A stretch of 64,000 nt of DNA from Alentia gelatinosa (Eukaryota; Annelida; Polychaeta; Phyllodocida; Polynoidae), in NCBI GenBank assembly GCA_950022655.1, contig OX465579.1:141431118-141495117 (forward strand). Reading direction: 5' to 3'. Shown here piece after piece: positions 1 to 12,327 of the stretch. The notes beneath the pieces were generated by a model. That model searched no databases. It saw only the letters and a program-made list of their open reading frames with translations, and was not told where the DNA came from. A program made the translations under genes and the position numbers. Within the stretch, counting starts at the first letter, position 1, and the number at the start of each line of letters is the position of its first letter.

Positions 1-798
1 GTTCGTAATGATGTTTTCATTTGTAATAATATGTTAGAAATATTTATTCAGGTCCACTGTACTTTCGTTAGAGAAACACACATTATGTGATAAAAATGTA
101 ATAGACCACAGTATCGGTATAGTACTAAATCAATCATTGGAGATTTTTATTTTTTGTCCTTGATATGAATAATGAACCTTGGTTAGCCAAAATGTTGCAA
201 TTGACTTACACTTAACGGCTTTAGTTGCTGGGACCCACCTTGGAAGGTTTGTTGCGCATTTGAAGGCTTGTAACCACAGGGGTTTGGGATAAGGTAACGG
301 AAAAGGTTATTTAAAGGTTATTGGAGGTGGATAGTTCGAAAAGAGGAATATAAAAGAGGGAATGAGGGATAATCGGAAGAAATTACCAGTAGAAATATCA
401 AGGGGCAGTAATTACGCTGGGGGATCAATAGGTATTATATAAAATATTTGTATATTAGGAAAACAAAGAAACATGCACACATTTCACTATGCTCCTGGCC
501 ACCTTTTAAAAAAACCTTTTATGCTTCTTTCATGTAAGTACGGATAAACGCAGCTCTGTTCTGTACGCTAACAAAAAAAAAATCTCCAACACCGGAAAAC
601 CACTTTCCACGTGAACGAAAAAATACAGAACCACTTCTTTCATGTAAGGCCTCAGCCACACAAATTATATAAATGCTGTAGACCATCAATTCTAAATAAT
701 ATACTATTGACAAGATTGTATCACCAATTGATAATCCGAAACTTTACTTCTGACAATACAGTTACACCAGTGCATATATATGTCTTTTTTTCCTCCAG
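1..798. other. upstream region / 5' flank or first intron
   Basis: AT-rich, with no convincing coding sequence. Holds a TATAAAAG element at 349-356 and, near 431, a weak possible donor. A pyrimidine tract (TCTTTTTTTCCTCCAG) ends at 798, so the 5' UTR is probably spliced. The two small overlapping ORFs around 519-874 look like chance. Confidence 0.45.
349..356 (+). promoter_or_regulatory. candidate TATA box
   Basis: TATAAAAG in an A/G-rich stretch about 550 bp upstream of the start codon. If real, transcription would start near 380, with a short non-coding exon ending near 431 (AATAG then GTATTA) spliced to 799. No other promoter element was recognised, and a chance match is quite possible in AT-rich DNA. 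Confidence 0.25.
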
Positions 799-906
799 AT
801 TTCGCCGCTCACTGGTGCCAGTCACTAAAGCCTGTACGACTAACCCTCGAACAATCCACATCAAAGACAACTGAGATTGAGAAGCTCATCCTGACCAACC
901 GCCAAG
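799..906 (+). other. RP1: 5' UTR part of the first coding exon
   Basis: Begins after a strong polypyrimidine tract and CAG at 796-798. An in-frame TGA at 892-894 sits four codons upstream of the ATG, so translation cannot begin further 5' in this exon. The start context GCCAAGATGA has the favourable purine at -3. Confidence 0.55.
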
Positions 907-1524
907 ATGAGCGACTCGTCAGAACTGGGGTACTCTGACTCGGCGCCGGGGAATCTCCAGTCAGGAGGTCCTCCGCCGAGCAACCCAAAGCGAGTTAAGT
1001 TCTTCAGCGAAGCCGGCTCCACTGGGAAGTGTAAAGTGGTTGCGGTGAAGAAGAACGAATTCTCCACCCTCCCAGACTACCTCTCTACGGCCTTCTGCGT
1101 TCCTGTACGTAACATCCGGACGCCGAGAGGTAAACATAGCATCTCTAGTTTCGATGATTTGCAGCAGGACGGCAAATACGTCTGTTACTCCAAGGTTAAA
1201 GGTAAAGTACGTGGAGTGGACGTTACGCCACGAACATGGAACGCCGGAAATAAGCCGGCCTTGCAGCGTGTATCCTTCATGAACGAACCCGGAAGTGATG
1301 TGGCGAGATCGCTCCCCCCGATTGGAAGTCGCTCGGACCCGGGCACCATGGGACACAGTCGACGTCCCAAGAAACTCACCATCATACGGAATAACAACTC
1401 CAATCGCCGGTTCGTCTTCTTGCTGAACCGGAAGACCGAGCAGAACTTCAATAGCTTCCTTCAAGACGTGAGCACGTCTCTCGACTGCGAGTGTGGCAAG
1501 TTGTTCACGGAAGACGGCGAACCG
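907..1524 (+). CDS. RP1: exon 1: RP1-type doublecortin domain 1 and most of domain 2
   Basis: Encodes residues 1-206. A short Ser/Gly/Pro leader is followed by DCX1 at about 28-110, starting KRVKFFSEAG and containing VRNIRTPRGKHSI, the RP1-family signature. DCX2 starts near 153 (RPKKLTIIRNNNSNRR). In this family DCX domains bind and stabilise microtubules, and in RP1 they organise the photoreceptor axoneme. The exon ends GAA CCG then GTGAGT, a consensus donor in phase 0. The open frame reads past the donor but is non-homologous there. GC content and codon bias rise sharply relative to the flanking introns. RP1 versus RP1L1 cannot be separated, because an invertebrate gene may be ancestral to both. 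Confidence 0.88.
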
Positions 1525-2809
1525 GTGAGTAAAAATACATGTAGCTCGTATTTATTATGGGTCGCACTGACCGCCATACACCTTAAGTGAATAAATCCAA
1601 CTATACTTATCTAGATTCATGAATAAACAGTTTTAATGTATCAATACTAATTTTACTAAATTATATAGGCCTATATATACTGAAAATAATGGGTAGCGGT
1701 GGGGGGTGAGGGCCCTAAACACGTGGTGCTGCAGTCACTCTGTCGAAATAAATGTCTCAAAGCTCACGGGAATGTGACCCAACACAGGCACTCTGCCCCC
1801 TGACCGGAAATTACGTGCAACAGATCCATTTGCGATGCGATTTTGTCAGTCAGTAGAACAACTTCCCATCTCCTTATGCGACTTTTCCACTTGCCGATTA
1901 TGACCACCGATCATGGCTTCTCGCACCGCCGACCGGTTAAACAATACAATTAGTGCAATAATCGTTGGGTGGAAACAGAAATGACAACAATTTTTCTCTT
2001 CGACCTTAGAGTAATCTGACACCTACGACCTGCACCCACCGACGAAATCAAAGCGAATTGATGTAATCGGTGGGGGTCTGCATTTTAGCGTCCATCGAAT
2101 CTTTGCAGTGCAGGTCACCAATTATGTACCACCGACCTTTCACTAGGAGAAACACCGACCAACTTCTTTTACAGTATGGAAACTATCGGTTGGGTTTCGG
2201 TCGGTAGGTGGAAACACCTCACAAGACTATCATCAGTCGGTTTTCATACCTATATTTGGCATTCAACGCTCGATATCCTACGAGGCAGAGATCTCAGTTT
2301 CAGGTTATTACTTATTTTCCGTGTTTTTCTTTTATGTTGTACTAAATTATCAACTCTTGAGATACGGAATGGAGATAAGGACGATTTGGAAGATTTTCGG
2401 GTTAATTTATTGGCCCCACTGACACCTTTAGAAATGAAATTCATGTAAATTTTCAAACCAGGGGCTTGTTTAACAATCTAGACACTTTTCTGTATGCTAT
2501 TGAGATCCAAGGACGATGTGGGTCAACTTTATTCAACACTTATGGACGACCTTATGCCATTGAGATCCAAGGACTGGTACTGTCTTTTAGCGAACAGACT
2601 CAAATATTATTAAACGATAACCCTTGTATGAGGTATAGAAAACGGTCTTCATGAACGATACTAGATTATTAAACTAGATAATTTTAGTAATAATTTGTAA
2701 TATACTTGAAAAATGCTTTCCTAACCCATGAAAGATGACAATCTCGCTCCCCTAAAACTGTTCAGAAACAGCAAAAGTATATTATTTTTTTGCTTTAATC
2801 TCTATTCAG
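1525..2809 (+). other. intron 1
   Basis: AT-rich intron from GTGAGT to TTCAG. Only a minor feature was seen: the phrase TTGAGATCCAAGGA occurs twice, about 61 bp apart near 2499 and 2560. No gene seen. The ORF at 2176-2448 lacks splice or homology support. Confidence 0.7.
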
Positions 2810-2960
2810 ATCCAATCTTTGACTGACGTGATTCGCGGTCCTGACTGCTATATCTTGGCCGAAGAGTCGGAGAGGTTTGTCCCGCTGGGCAAATCCGGCC
2901 GACTTGCCAAACCCCTGAAACCTGTGGCGGCGTGGATTGATAAGAAAGGAGCCCGTACAC
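2810..2960 (+). CDS. RP1: exon 2: end of doublecortin domain 2
   Basis: Encodes residues 207-256 and completes DCX2 (IQSLTDVIRGPDCYILAEES, then a phenylalanine-proline end). Acceptor TCTATTCAG; donor CGTACAC then GTGAGT. Enters in phase 0 and leaves in phase 1, which sets up the phase-1 modular exons that follow. Residues 237-256 form a short basic linker (KSGRLAKPLKPVAAW, then KKGAR). Confidence 0.85.
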
Positions 2961-5900
2961 GTGAGTGTCACATTTACTATGTCATGGTTAAACCCAAGGA
3001 CAATCTGGACACTTGGAAAATGAAATCTAAGTATCCCTGAGTAAATCCTGAGAGGGAAGGGTCTGATTATACAAACATTTCGTTTGCCTTTGAATATTAT
3101 TCTGATTCTGATGAATGCAATTGGCTGAATTATTTTTATTGGTACAAAGTCATAATATTCTGTAGACTCTTTTTTCGTAAGCGAAGTAGAAAGATATAAA
3201 AGGTGTTGTCTAAGTACGGTGAATAATCCGTAATGGAAAACCAGGATGCTCCAGGTGGTACCACAAGGTCATATTTCAATTACTAAGATTCATCCTAACT
3301 ATAAAGTAGCTATAGCGGTACGCAGGTTAAAAGAGTGATATGATGAAGGATATGATGACCTTGGAATTGGTCAATTTCATAGATACTATATTTCAGCTGG
3401 TATCATTATAATCATGTGAAGACTAGGTACAAATTCACTCCCGTAATTCACTGTCATATTCTCAAGATAAACATTTGAATAGAAACAGGAATACAATCAG
3501 CAATCGCATTGTTGATTCGATTTTACTGGGTCAGTTGGGAACGTCCACAGGAGGAGGGGCTGGCTGGGGCGCGTGCCTTCCACCTGTTGTTGCAGGGTTT
3601 ATCCGCCAAGCCCTTGGCAGGCTCCAGCGGTGCCATTGATCCATTTGAGGCCGGAACTCTCGAGATGACGTGCCCGCCACTACGATGTTGATGCATTAGT
3701 GTGGGTGGGATAATTCAGGAGAATATAGCATTATAATCTACACGGATGCCAATGCAAAGATGTTTTCTGTTCATCTATAGATTGTTTCTGAATGACCGTG
3801 CCACTTTCAGAGATCTTGATTAGATTCCAGCCTTTTGGTAACCATTCACAAACATTTGCATCTCTGACAGACAGAAACCATTGCCCTGTCGCTGGTAAAG
3901 AATTTGTGCGGTGGGGTGTTTACTAACAATAGTTGATTAGATTTGTATGCCACGATATTGAACAGGATATTACCAATAAACATATCATTACATCGCGTAT
4001 ACTAATACACCACAAAGGCTCTGCTGAATTATAAATGATCGACACTTTTGGAGTTATTTCACACAAACGTTGTAATTGTCCTTTCTGAAGAACTCTAAAA
4101 TAAACAAATATCCTCTCTTTAGTATCCCCCCATCAATAGTATGGGTTGGACTGGCATGACTGAATTGAGTTCCTCTTCCTCACCGGAGACCTACCCCTTG
4201 AGGAAATCATTATTTATGTAACTGGTAGTCGGTCGAGCAGTTCGGGGTGTGTGCTCCACCACTGTGAGTTGCTCCTGAGTTGTTCAGCTAGGCTTAATAT
4301 TTAACAGACCTGTACTATCAGCAGCAGGCGTTACCCGGTAACATAACATATTGATTTGCATCTACTCTGATTGAAACTGTTACTTTTTCACCAGTCGTTA
4401 GATACCTAAGAGCAAAAACGGGCCCTCGAGTGCATTTAACTTACTATTGAAACTGTCAGTATAATTATCGTCAGCAGTAAACATTAGAGACTGTCAAACA
4501 TATCAAGTTCCTATTCCGCAATATCTTTCACTAATACTTAACTAGTTATAGAAAGGTATCTAAGGGCCATAATTGTAAAATGATATGATTATGTTCTTAT
4601 ATGATCATACTCTTACATGATTTAACACACCCTATAATTGATCAATAGCAAATTCTAGTAGGTCTATAGGATTATGATCACATGATTTGGTGTGAGGCAT
4701 AATCCAGTCGATCTAGAAAGGGATTTATTATGTAATGGAAATACCGGTTACCAGTTTCATTATTGTAATGTAATGCAATTACCCCTGACAAGTAGACCCC
4801 CTACATATTTGACTGTAAAATCATATTTTAACAATCAATGATTAACTGGGTAAGATTGAGGAATTTCATAATCAATGTCAGTAAGGTTAGGTTTATTGGC
4901 CAATAATCCCAACATATACGATAAATATCGATGTTAACCATTGACATCCATACCCTCACAATAGAAGCACACCTGTTGGGCTGGGTCCACTGGACTGACG
5001 AGTTAAAGATCAAGGTTATATCCATGGACACAGCCATTGATCTCTTAGTCCATTTGCACTGTGCAAATACCCCAAGTCCTCTGGTGTTCATGTCCCCACG
5101 CCACTCCATGACAAACATCAGCTCAGCCATTACCTCCAGGGGGTATGACACTTGCTGTTACTGGTCACTTAGATAAGCCATACCGTTATGTGTCATGTGA
5201 GACGTTTTGTAAACAAGCTCAGTTCAATAGAACCAATGATCAGGTGAGTTATGCACATAAAGGTATGCACAGTTTCTACTCTTTAACGCCATAAAGCTAA
5301 TGGCGTCAGACAGGGATAATTAGTTGGACAGCATCACTTTAACTCTATCAGTCTGATTGATGCCTGGATGCACTTCCACGAGGTGGACGAAAGGTGCCCT
5401 AATTATTTCCAGCCAGGCATTTCCAGAAAGGGGACGAAAGGCCCCCAGGCATTTCCATAGAGGGGAGGAAAATGTCTCAAGGCAGTTTGAATAAGGAATT
5501 GTCAGTTTTTAAAAAGTTGGTTAGTAATATATGAATTCTTCTGCTCTGACATAAGTCTGTAGGTATATGATGATAATTAACTACATGTTCGCATGGTTAC
5601 ATATTCTAATTGTTCTAAATGTTATGATGTCGATTTTTTGAGAAATCATTTATTGATGGAAGAGTTCAGAACGAAGCTACAATTTCAAAAATTCACGTCA
5701 TCAATAGATACAGGGTAACGTACAGTGATACAGAGGACATAATACCAACAACAGAGAATCACAGTCCTAAAAATGGACATTAAGACAGTGTACAAGACAG
5801 GACAGAAAGGTTGGCCCAAAATTTCGTGTTTACCGGTGTTGGCTTACATTGGTGTTTGATAAACATATATCCGGTAGTACATTACCTACGTATTACATAT

Positions 5901-6310
5901 TATCAGATGATAGTGAGAGATCAGTTTATTAACATACAGAATCTCTGGTAAGGGCATCTATGTTAGCCGTTTTAAGCAAAAAGATTTAAATTGTAGACTA
6001 GTTGTCACATTATCGAACTCAGGCTGCAAGCAGTTCCATAATAGTGCCACATGATAGAGGGGTGATATCCTGAAGAAATCAGTTTGTGGGCGTTTAACCT
6101 TTATCTTAATTTGGAATTACTTCTAGTTCGCACACCTTGGCTTGTCTCGCGAGGGTTTACAACATTGTTGGGGTTACATGACCACCAATGTAAATGAGAC
6201 AATAGGTGCCTGAAGTACCTAAGCAAAAGCTTCTCAAGGTTGGTTCTCTTAAATACAGTGTGCATCTTCACCTATGTGGTTTGTCAGTTTTACCTTCTAG
6301 TATACTCCTA

Positions 6311-6407
6311 GGCCCGGCGTCCACCTACAACGATAGAATCGTAGACCTCCCGATATGGCATCGATACAAAATGTCAGAATCGGTGCCATATCGGGAAGGT
6401 GTAAAAT
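6311..6407. mobile_element. MITE fragment, GGCCCGGCGTCCAC terminal family
   Basis: Begins with the terminal GGCCCGGCGTCCACCTAC shared with the complete copy at 27694-27975, including CGATATGGC and CATATCGGGA inner motifs. The far terminal repeat is missing, so this copy is truncated. Confidence 0.6.
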
Positions 6408-6685
6408 TTTTGTTTTTAAAGTTTGTTATTTGTATTGCAGGATAATGGCAAGCTCTAATGTGCCTATTTCCAGGTTGCTCCGTAGTGTCCGTCATTTACT
6501 CCCTGAAAACATAGTGTAATGGCGAAGTAGATACCTGATGATCGCTTATATTGAGATATAAAAAGCTCCCTGATTTATCTGACTGGAAAACCCGATCTTG
6601 CAATGTGCATCTTGAAATGTTCTTACCATTAGCAACATATCATTGTGTTTCCTGCCGTGAGTCCCTTCTGCACTGATAACATCAT

Positions 6686-6755
6686 AAATGGAATACATAT
6701 TGTCTATTAGATGAACACTTAAATGGAATACATATTGTCTATTAGATGAACACTT
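6686..6755. repeat. perfect 35-bp tandem duplication
   Basis: The 35-bp unit beginning AAATGGAATACATATTG occurs twice back to back (6686-6720 and 6721-6755) without mismatch, indicating a recent slippage or duplication event in the intron. Confidence 0.9.
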
Positions 6756-8149
6756 TATCATCAGATACTGCGATCTCCATTCATGTTTATTGATCGACCT
6801 CATGCTAGCATTATAAAGGTAATTTGAGACTATGAATTGTTTATATTGTTTAATGAGTCCCAAAGTGTCTCACTCTTCTGACATCAATTATTCATCATCC
6901 ATTTTGTATTGTTACTGAAGTGTAAAACTTCCCTCTATTGATGGAGGGACCAAGAGAATGTGTTGATGCTAATGCATTATCACTCTAATTCAAGATTTCA
7001 TCTGGCGTGTAATACTGTTTGTTGTTAGATATCTAGCCATACTAGCGTTCATTCCGACCCTCCTATTTACGGGATATGTTAAGAATATCAGAAACACTTG
7101 TTTACATGTCAAAACCAGGTGCGGGGAGAAGAATCAATGAGATAGTTGAAAGCAAATTAACAAAAAAGTCCCCCCTGACATGTCCTATGATAGAATTTAA
7201 AGATTGATAATGTGCATGATCAGTCCATATTGCACATTTGGTTAGCGATTGAATAGACACATGTATACATGTATTTCATGATAAACCAACATAATCTCTT
7301 TGCACCGTATTAGCGCTAGTATTGTCTGGAAGGGAAACAGGCAAATGAGCAGGAATTGGGGGCATGTGAGTATGCTGAATAGGGGAGGGGAGATGAATAT
7401 TGATATATTGAAACCATTTAAAATATGTTTGTTTACTTTTTGTTTTTTTGTATAATATTTCTATTCATTGATCAGGAAATTGAGGGCTTAATTACATTGG
7501 TTAATCACCTCAATAGATACCAAATAAAGGAAAAAGATGTTTTCCGTCTGTTTGTAACTGTTTGTATAGATATATCAGGAAGTGGAGTGTAATAGCAGAA
7601 GTGTGAAAGAAACCTCTCCTTCCCGGCCCCGTGCCAGGTGCCAAATCAGCCTGCTAAGGTCTAGTAGAATAGGGGCCGTTCCCAATATAGCATAAAAAAG
7701 GGAGGGGTGTGTCTCACCATACATAAAATATGGTCTGTAGTATAACAGACAGAGGATCCAGCGGCAAACATAGTTTACTAATACCAGGACTGATGAATAC
7801 GTGGCTCACGATTCAATCGTTGTATTAATTTAGATCTCAGGCAGAGTTTTAATATTGAAATATACTATAATTATGGAAATATTGAATGAATCCCAATAAT
7901 TTTTAGAGGTATTTACAATATATCATGAATTTATTTTTCAGACGCTAAAATAATGAAATTGAAAAATATAACTATGGGAGAATTATGAAACTATATTATT
8001 TTCAGACCGTTAGACTTAATCAGATAATATCATATTTATGGCGATTATATATCTATATCCGCTGTACCTAATTCTAGAATTTCATAATTTTCCACCAAGT
8101 ATTTCGCCCGAAAGATATATTTTCCCGTTAAATTACCTACATTAAGCTT

Positions 8150-8230
8150 CGATAGGCTGCGAAAAATCCAACATGTTGGATTTCATCGGGAGCTCTACAA
8201 AATTTGGAGTTTCCAATGGCAGCCTATCGG
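8150..8230. repeat. short inverted repeat with a perfect 20-bp palindrome
   Basis: AAATCCAACATGTTGGATTT at 8164-8183 is a perfect palindrome. It is flanked by GATAGGCTGC at 8151 and its complement GCAGCCTATC near 8219, so the segment can fold back. Probably a MITE remnant. Confidence 0.5.
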
Positions 8231-8967
8231 TATTCAAGCGTGAGGTAACGTAGAGTCGATTGCAGAAACCTGTCTCACTGTCATGATCTTTTCTGACCTC
8301 ACAATAGAATCTGTTTCGTGTCGGGACCAGAATCGGCAATGGTGGGGGTAAGCCTTTACTCTATTCCACAGAGACCAGACATAGGCCAGTTTTGGTGCCG
8401 GGACTGAAACTGGAGTATATCTGGATCACATCGGGAGAGAAATCGGCTATATGGATTCAAAGCCTTTAGAGAACTCCTGAGTATTTGATGACGCCGGTTG
8501 CTTTATTGTCTGCTGGCAACATCCCGGGAGTGTTCTTCGACGATTTACTATACATGTATGAGGTTTGGCCTTCATGAAGTTAATTGGTAACTCTAGGCAA
8601 CAAGTAGATATTTTGATTCCTGTAATTTGGAGTGCAGCCCAGTAGAATTACACACGATGAGACAATTCCTGGGTCCCACACAACCCCACTATGAACTCGC
8701 CTCGCAAATAGCCATGCCGGATATTGCGATTGGGAAGGCGATCAAGTGCATTCAACACCAAGGCTTACCACTCCTTCTGGCAGCTTAACCATGAAGCACC
8801 GACGCTAAGAGCCTACTAAACTAGTTTCGCATCAGTGCTCCTACCCCTGCCCCCACCCCAATCCCTCCACAATTTAAGCCCAACTCCGTTGGAGGAATTA
8901 AAGAGAGAACAGGGATTTAAAAATGCTCTCAAAGCGTATGTATGGTGTACAGATGCATATGGTTATT

Positions 8968-9093
8968 TATCCTACCCCTTAAATATATCTCCATGGACTT
9001 CGCATGGTGTGACTGTATGCCACAGTTATGTTATGAAATATCTATATGCCGCGCTTGACATATGAAGTTAAAATCATGTGACAGGGTAGGATA
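8968..9093 (-). mobile_element. 126-bp MITE, TATCCTACCC family, reverse orientation
   Basis: Bounded by TATCCTACCCC and GGGTAGGATA inverted ends, with flanking TA that fits a TA target duplication. AAAATCTAG on the right matches CTAGATTTT to the left of the copies at 10134 and 44267, so this copy is inverted relative to them. The length equals the copy at 10134. Confidence 0.6.
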
Positions 9094-10017
9094 AAATCTA
9101 GATATATCACTCAATTTCATATAATTCTTTACATGGCATTCATTGTCTTCTGCTATAGATATCACTCAGCTCCAATTCGTGATATCATTCTGCGATGAAA
9201 TCTCATGCCATATAAACATTCGTATGGAATTTTGTGATGTTCCCCTTATTTCATGTGTAAATAACTTTGGCCTGATCTGACCATATGTTGTAAATTCCCA
9301 GATGGCCACCTTTACCGACTTTAGGTATTTGTGATGAGCTACTCTAAAGCAATTTGCTCTTTGAGGGATTTCCCACACGAGAATACCACTTGTCCTACCA
9401 CCCCACATTATCATCGATCATTCAGACACCGTGTGCCTGGTCACGAGAATGCAAACTACCTCCGACATCTCCACCATCGATATCGTTATTACATCATAAC
9501 TTTAGGGGCATGGACGAGAGAATAGGCTGTTAGGTAAGAGTTGGTGGTATTGAACTACTAGATCACTCATATTCCTTTTCGTACACAGTTCCAAAATTGG
9601 ACCTTAGTAACCGGTGGACTGTTTATCCAGATTCAGCTTGGAGGAGAATTAAGACCTATTGAAATATGATGATGGACACTTTTTATTGTTTGTTTCTTAA
9701 TATAAATATCATTGAAAGGTGGAGAATAAACCAGTTTCTGTTTTTTTGATAATGGAATAATCTTATATCCCAGCGTAGGGCCCACCCATGAAATACTTTT
9801 GCAGAATTTCTGTAAGATTTCACCCTTCCCAACCCCTCTCAATATTGTATGCAACAGAACAAAGATGAGGTAACGCAAAATTTCCGAAATGTTTGATCCC
9901 CCCGCCCCCACCCCTCAGGTAGGGGTGGGGGTGCATACGTACTTTATGGATGGCCCTGTACTGGAAGTTCCTTTTCCCAATGCTAACTGAATGGTGAAAG
10001 AATATAGAGAGACGTTA

Positions 10018-10118
10018 CAAGTTTGAGTCTGAGTTTACTTATTTGTTGGCGAGTCAAAGACAAGTGACAATACAGAGCCAACAAAATGCGTGACAGAAAT
10101 AAACTCAAACTCAAACGA
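10018..10118. repeat. hairpin repeat
   Basis: GTTTGAGTCTGAGTTTA at about 10020 is nearly complementary to TAAACTCAAACTCAAAC at about 10100, with inner arms TGTTGGC and GCCAACA. It lies next to the 10134 MITE. No coding capacity. Confidence 0.5.
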
Positions 10119-10133
10119 GTGGCGTCTAGATTT

Positions 10134-10259
10134 TATCCTACCCCGTTTCCAAATTTTTTCAGCATTAGAAAGTAGTGACATAAACAACACCTTATGTCAC
10201 ACCCGTGACATAAACAAATCCCATGTTAGGCCTATGGCGTTTTTTTAAGGGGTAGGATA
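10134..10259 (+). mobile_element. 126-bp MITE, TATCCTACCCC family
   Basis: Inverted ends TATCCTACCCC and GGGGTAGGATA. Interior about 90% like the copy at 44267-44395 by eye, with the shared GACATAAACAA and CTATGGCGTTTTTT motifs. Flanking TA suggests a Tc1/mariner-type target site. Confidence 0.8.
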
Positions 10260-10358
10260 TTACCAATAGTCGAATAAGATATCATAGGTAGCTAATGTCT
10301 ACTTTGAACATGTGCATCTATATATTCAACCTGTGAATGGTTTTGTAAGGAGAGCAGG

Positions 10359-11614
10359 GGGCTGTTTCACTAGAAGTGAGAAGTCTCGTTGTTGCCAACG
10401 GTGGAACCACAGCGTCAGTGTGTGTTTCATTAGAAGGTGCAGTCAAGCATAAATGTCACTCGGGAAAGGAGCGTCACCAACAGTGAGAGTGCCCGTTTCA
10501 CTAGTAAATTGGGTGTCGCTGTACCTGGCACTGTGGTGGCGCTGTTGGTGAGAGGGTCGACCCGCTCGTTGGGGTTTTGTCAGCGCACTTCCCGTAGAAA
10601 TTAAGCAATGAAACTTTAAGACGAGTAAGGGAACCATATAACCTATGAACGTTACGAATATGAAGAAGATTCAGCCCCTTCTTTCTGCCAATATTCGCGT
10701 TTGAATTTCGCTGTAGCAAACATCTGCTCTGGTGGCCAGTGTAGGCCAACTCAAGCGATCGCTAATTTATGAGGTGACTTTGACATCGACTGCGCTTGTT
10801 CCCTGTTCATTCACCATCCGTTCAGAGGAATCAACCAAGAACAAGTGCAGTCAATGTAAAGGTCACTGCATAAATTAGCGAATCCGAATAGGTCATCAGA
10901 CCATACTGGACGTGGAATCACACCCACTTTCCATAAGAATTAAGCCATGACACGTTCACACACATTGAGGAAACATATAAACTATAAGCATTCCAAGTTT
11001 GGAGAAGATTGAACGTTCCGATCTGCTGATATTTGAAATTACACGTTCTGGGTCCATAATTGATCGATTTCCTATAGAGGGATTGCCACCTTGTAAATAA
11101 CAATAATTCTCAATCAGAATGTAAAATGTCTACCACGTGTGAAATACTCAACAGAAAATTATAAAATCTTCAGATCTGTTCCAGGAGATATAGGCAATAC
11201 TCTGCTGTAAATGAAGTTTTATTTGAATAAGTATAAGTGTCCCAAATCAATCATTTCTAACTGCCACATCTTGTACCTGTGAGATGACAACTTATAGAAC
11301 CTACAACAATTCTATACTTGTCTTTACGGGCGACACTTTTCGCGTTGATCTCTCATGGTGCGCTATGACATCGTCTATAGCACGACTATAGGACGACAGG
11401 CCGTAGTGGAGTGGAATTTCACCCCCTGCTCGTAGGAAATAAGCCATTAATTGCACTATGCCGTAAAATATGCCAACAATGAGAGTTGGTCCCACCTCAA
11501 CAGCGAGACCGCTGATGAAACGCAAATTTGGGCTTGACACTGTTGATGACGCTACTGCTGCCACTGTTGCGGTCCTACCTCGGGCTTTGACCCCTCTACT
11601 AGTGAAACGGCTCC
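10359..11614. mobile_element. composite non-autonomous DNA transposon
   Basis: Outer ends GGGCTGTTTCACTAGAAG at 10359 and CTACTAGTGAAACGGCTCC at 11596-11614 are inverted repeats of each other. Internally the GTTTCACTAG-like end recurs at about 10425 and 10497. A dispersed motif (GTAG-AATTAAGCAATGA type) occurs at about 10590, 10930 and 11427, as if several related copies nested. No transposase reading frame remains. Confidence 0.5.
10760..10880. repeat. 42-bp inverted repeat
   Basis: Arms 10760-10801 (CGCTAATTTATGAGGTGACT start) and 10839-10880 (ending CATAAATTAGCG) are complementary with a few mismatches around a 37-bp loop. It lies inside the composite transposon. Confidence 0.75.
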
Positions 11615-11765
11615 CAGTATTACTGAGGCAATGTAATACTTAGTAGAAACCAAACGAGAGTTAGCCTTGTCAATGTTTATGACACGATGGGCAGGTTGTG
11701 TATTACTACACGAGGCATTAGCCGAGTGTAGTGAGTATCAGACCTGACCAGTTCGGTTTCGTATT

Positions 11766-12327
11766 TATCCTACCCCATCTCACTGATATACAGGGAAAAT
11801 TGTGTAATTAGCCATACGCCCTCCAGAGGTTACTAAACTCCCTGTTATCGCCCCGGGTAAAGCAAAGTTCCGCTCCCGATAGACTTGGCACACTACGACA
11901 ACATGAACCACAGTTTTCTGGTTTATAACTGGAGAAACTGAATATAATTTCGGATTTTTATGTAGAAAAAGCTGAAATTTCCATTTCTGGCATCAGAATT
12001 TCAATTTGAGGATTTCTGAAAACCGTTAAACTGCATTAATTCTGGGTTACGGGTCACGGGTCTATCACCATATAACGTCGGTAATCAGCGAAAACCGGAA
12101 CTTGCAAACAGACTGGATTACGGGATACCTCAATAGGGTCTATGTTAATAGCGTGTTGACACCATGGCCCCATTTATCAATGCTGCCGGATCTACTTTCA
12201 TTATCTCGTCCCTGATTGGTCCGTCTTTTTTATTCACCTTGGTGCATAAATAACACTTTATTCAATGCTCTGTCAAATACATTGAGTCAATGTTAAACCT
12301 ATAGCGTTTTTTATTAGGGGTAGGATA
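11766..12327 (+). mobile_element. 562-bp element with TATCCTACCCC ends
   Basis: Same terminal repeats as the 126-bp MITEs and a right end (CCTATAGCGTTTTTTATTAGGGGTAGGATA region) matching them, but with a much longer interior. It may be a longer parent form or a MITE with an insertion. Confidence 0.6.

Noticed and set aside
961..1464. 167-codon antisense ORF opposite the DCX exon
   Set aside because: The sense strand encodes recognisable DCX domains. The antisense frame is a GC-rich shadow.
3509..3691. GC-rich 60-codon ORF in intron 2
   Set aside because: Composition suggests an old coding or transposon fragment, but I recognised no motif on either strand and no splice sites in a useful phase.
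4828..5176. Overlapping ORFs on both strands (107 and 81 codons)
   Set aside because: No homology recognised, no splice or promoter support; probably transposon debris or chance.
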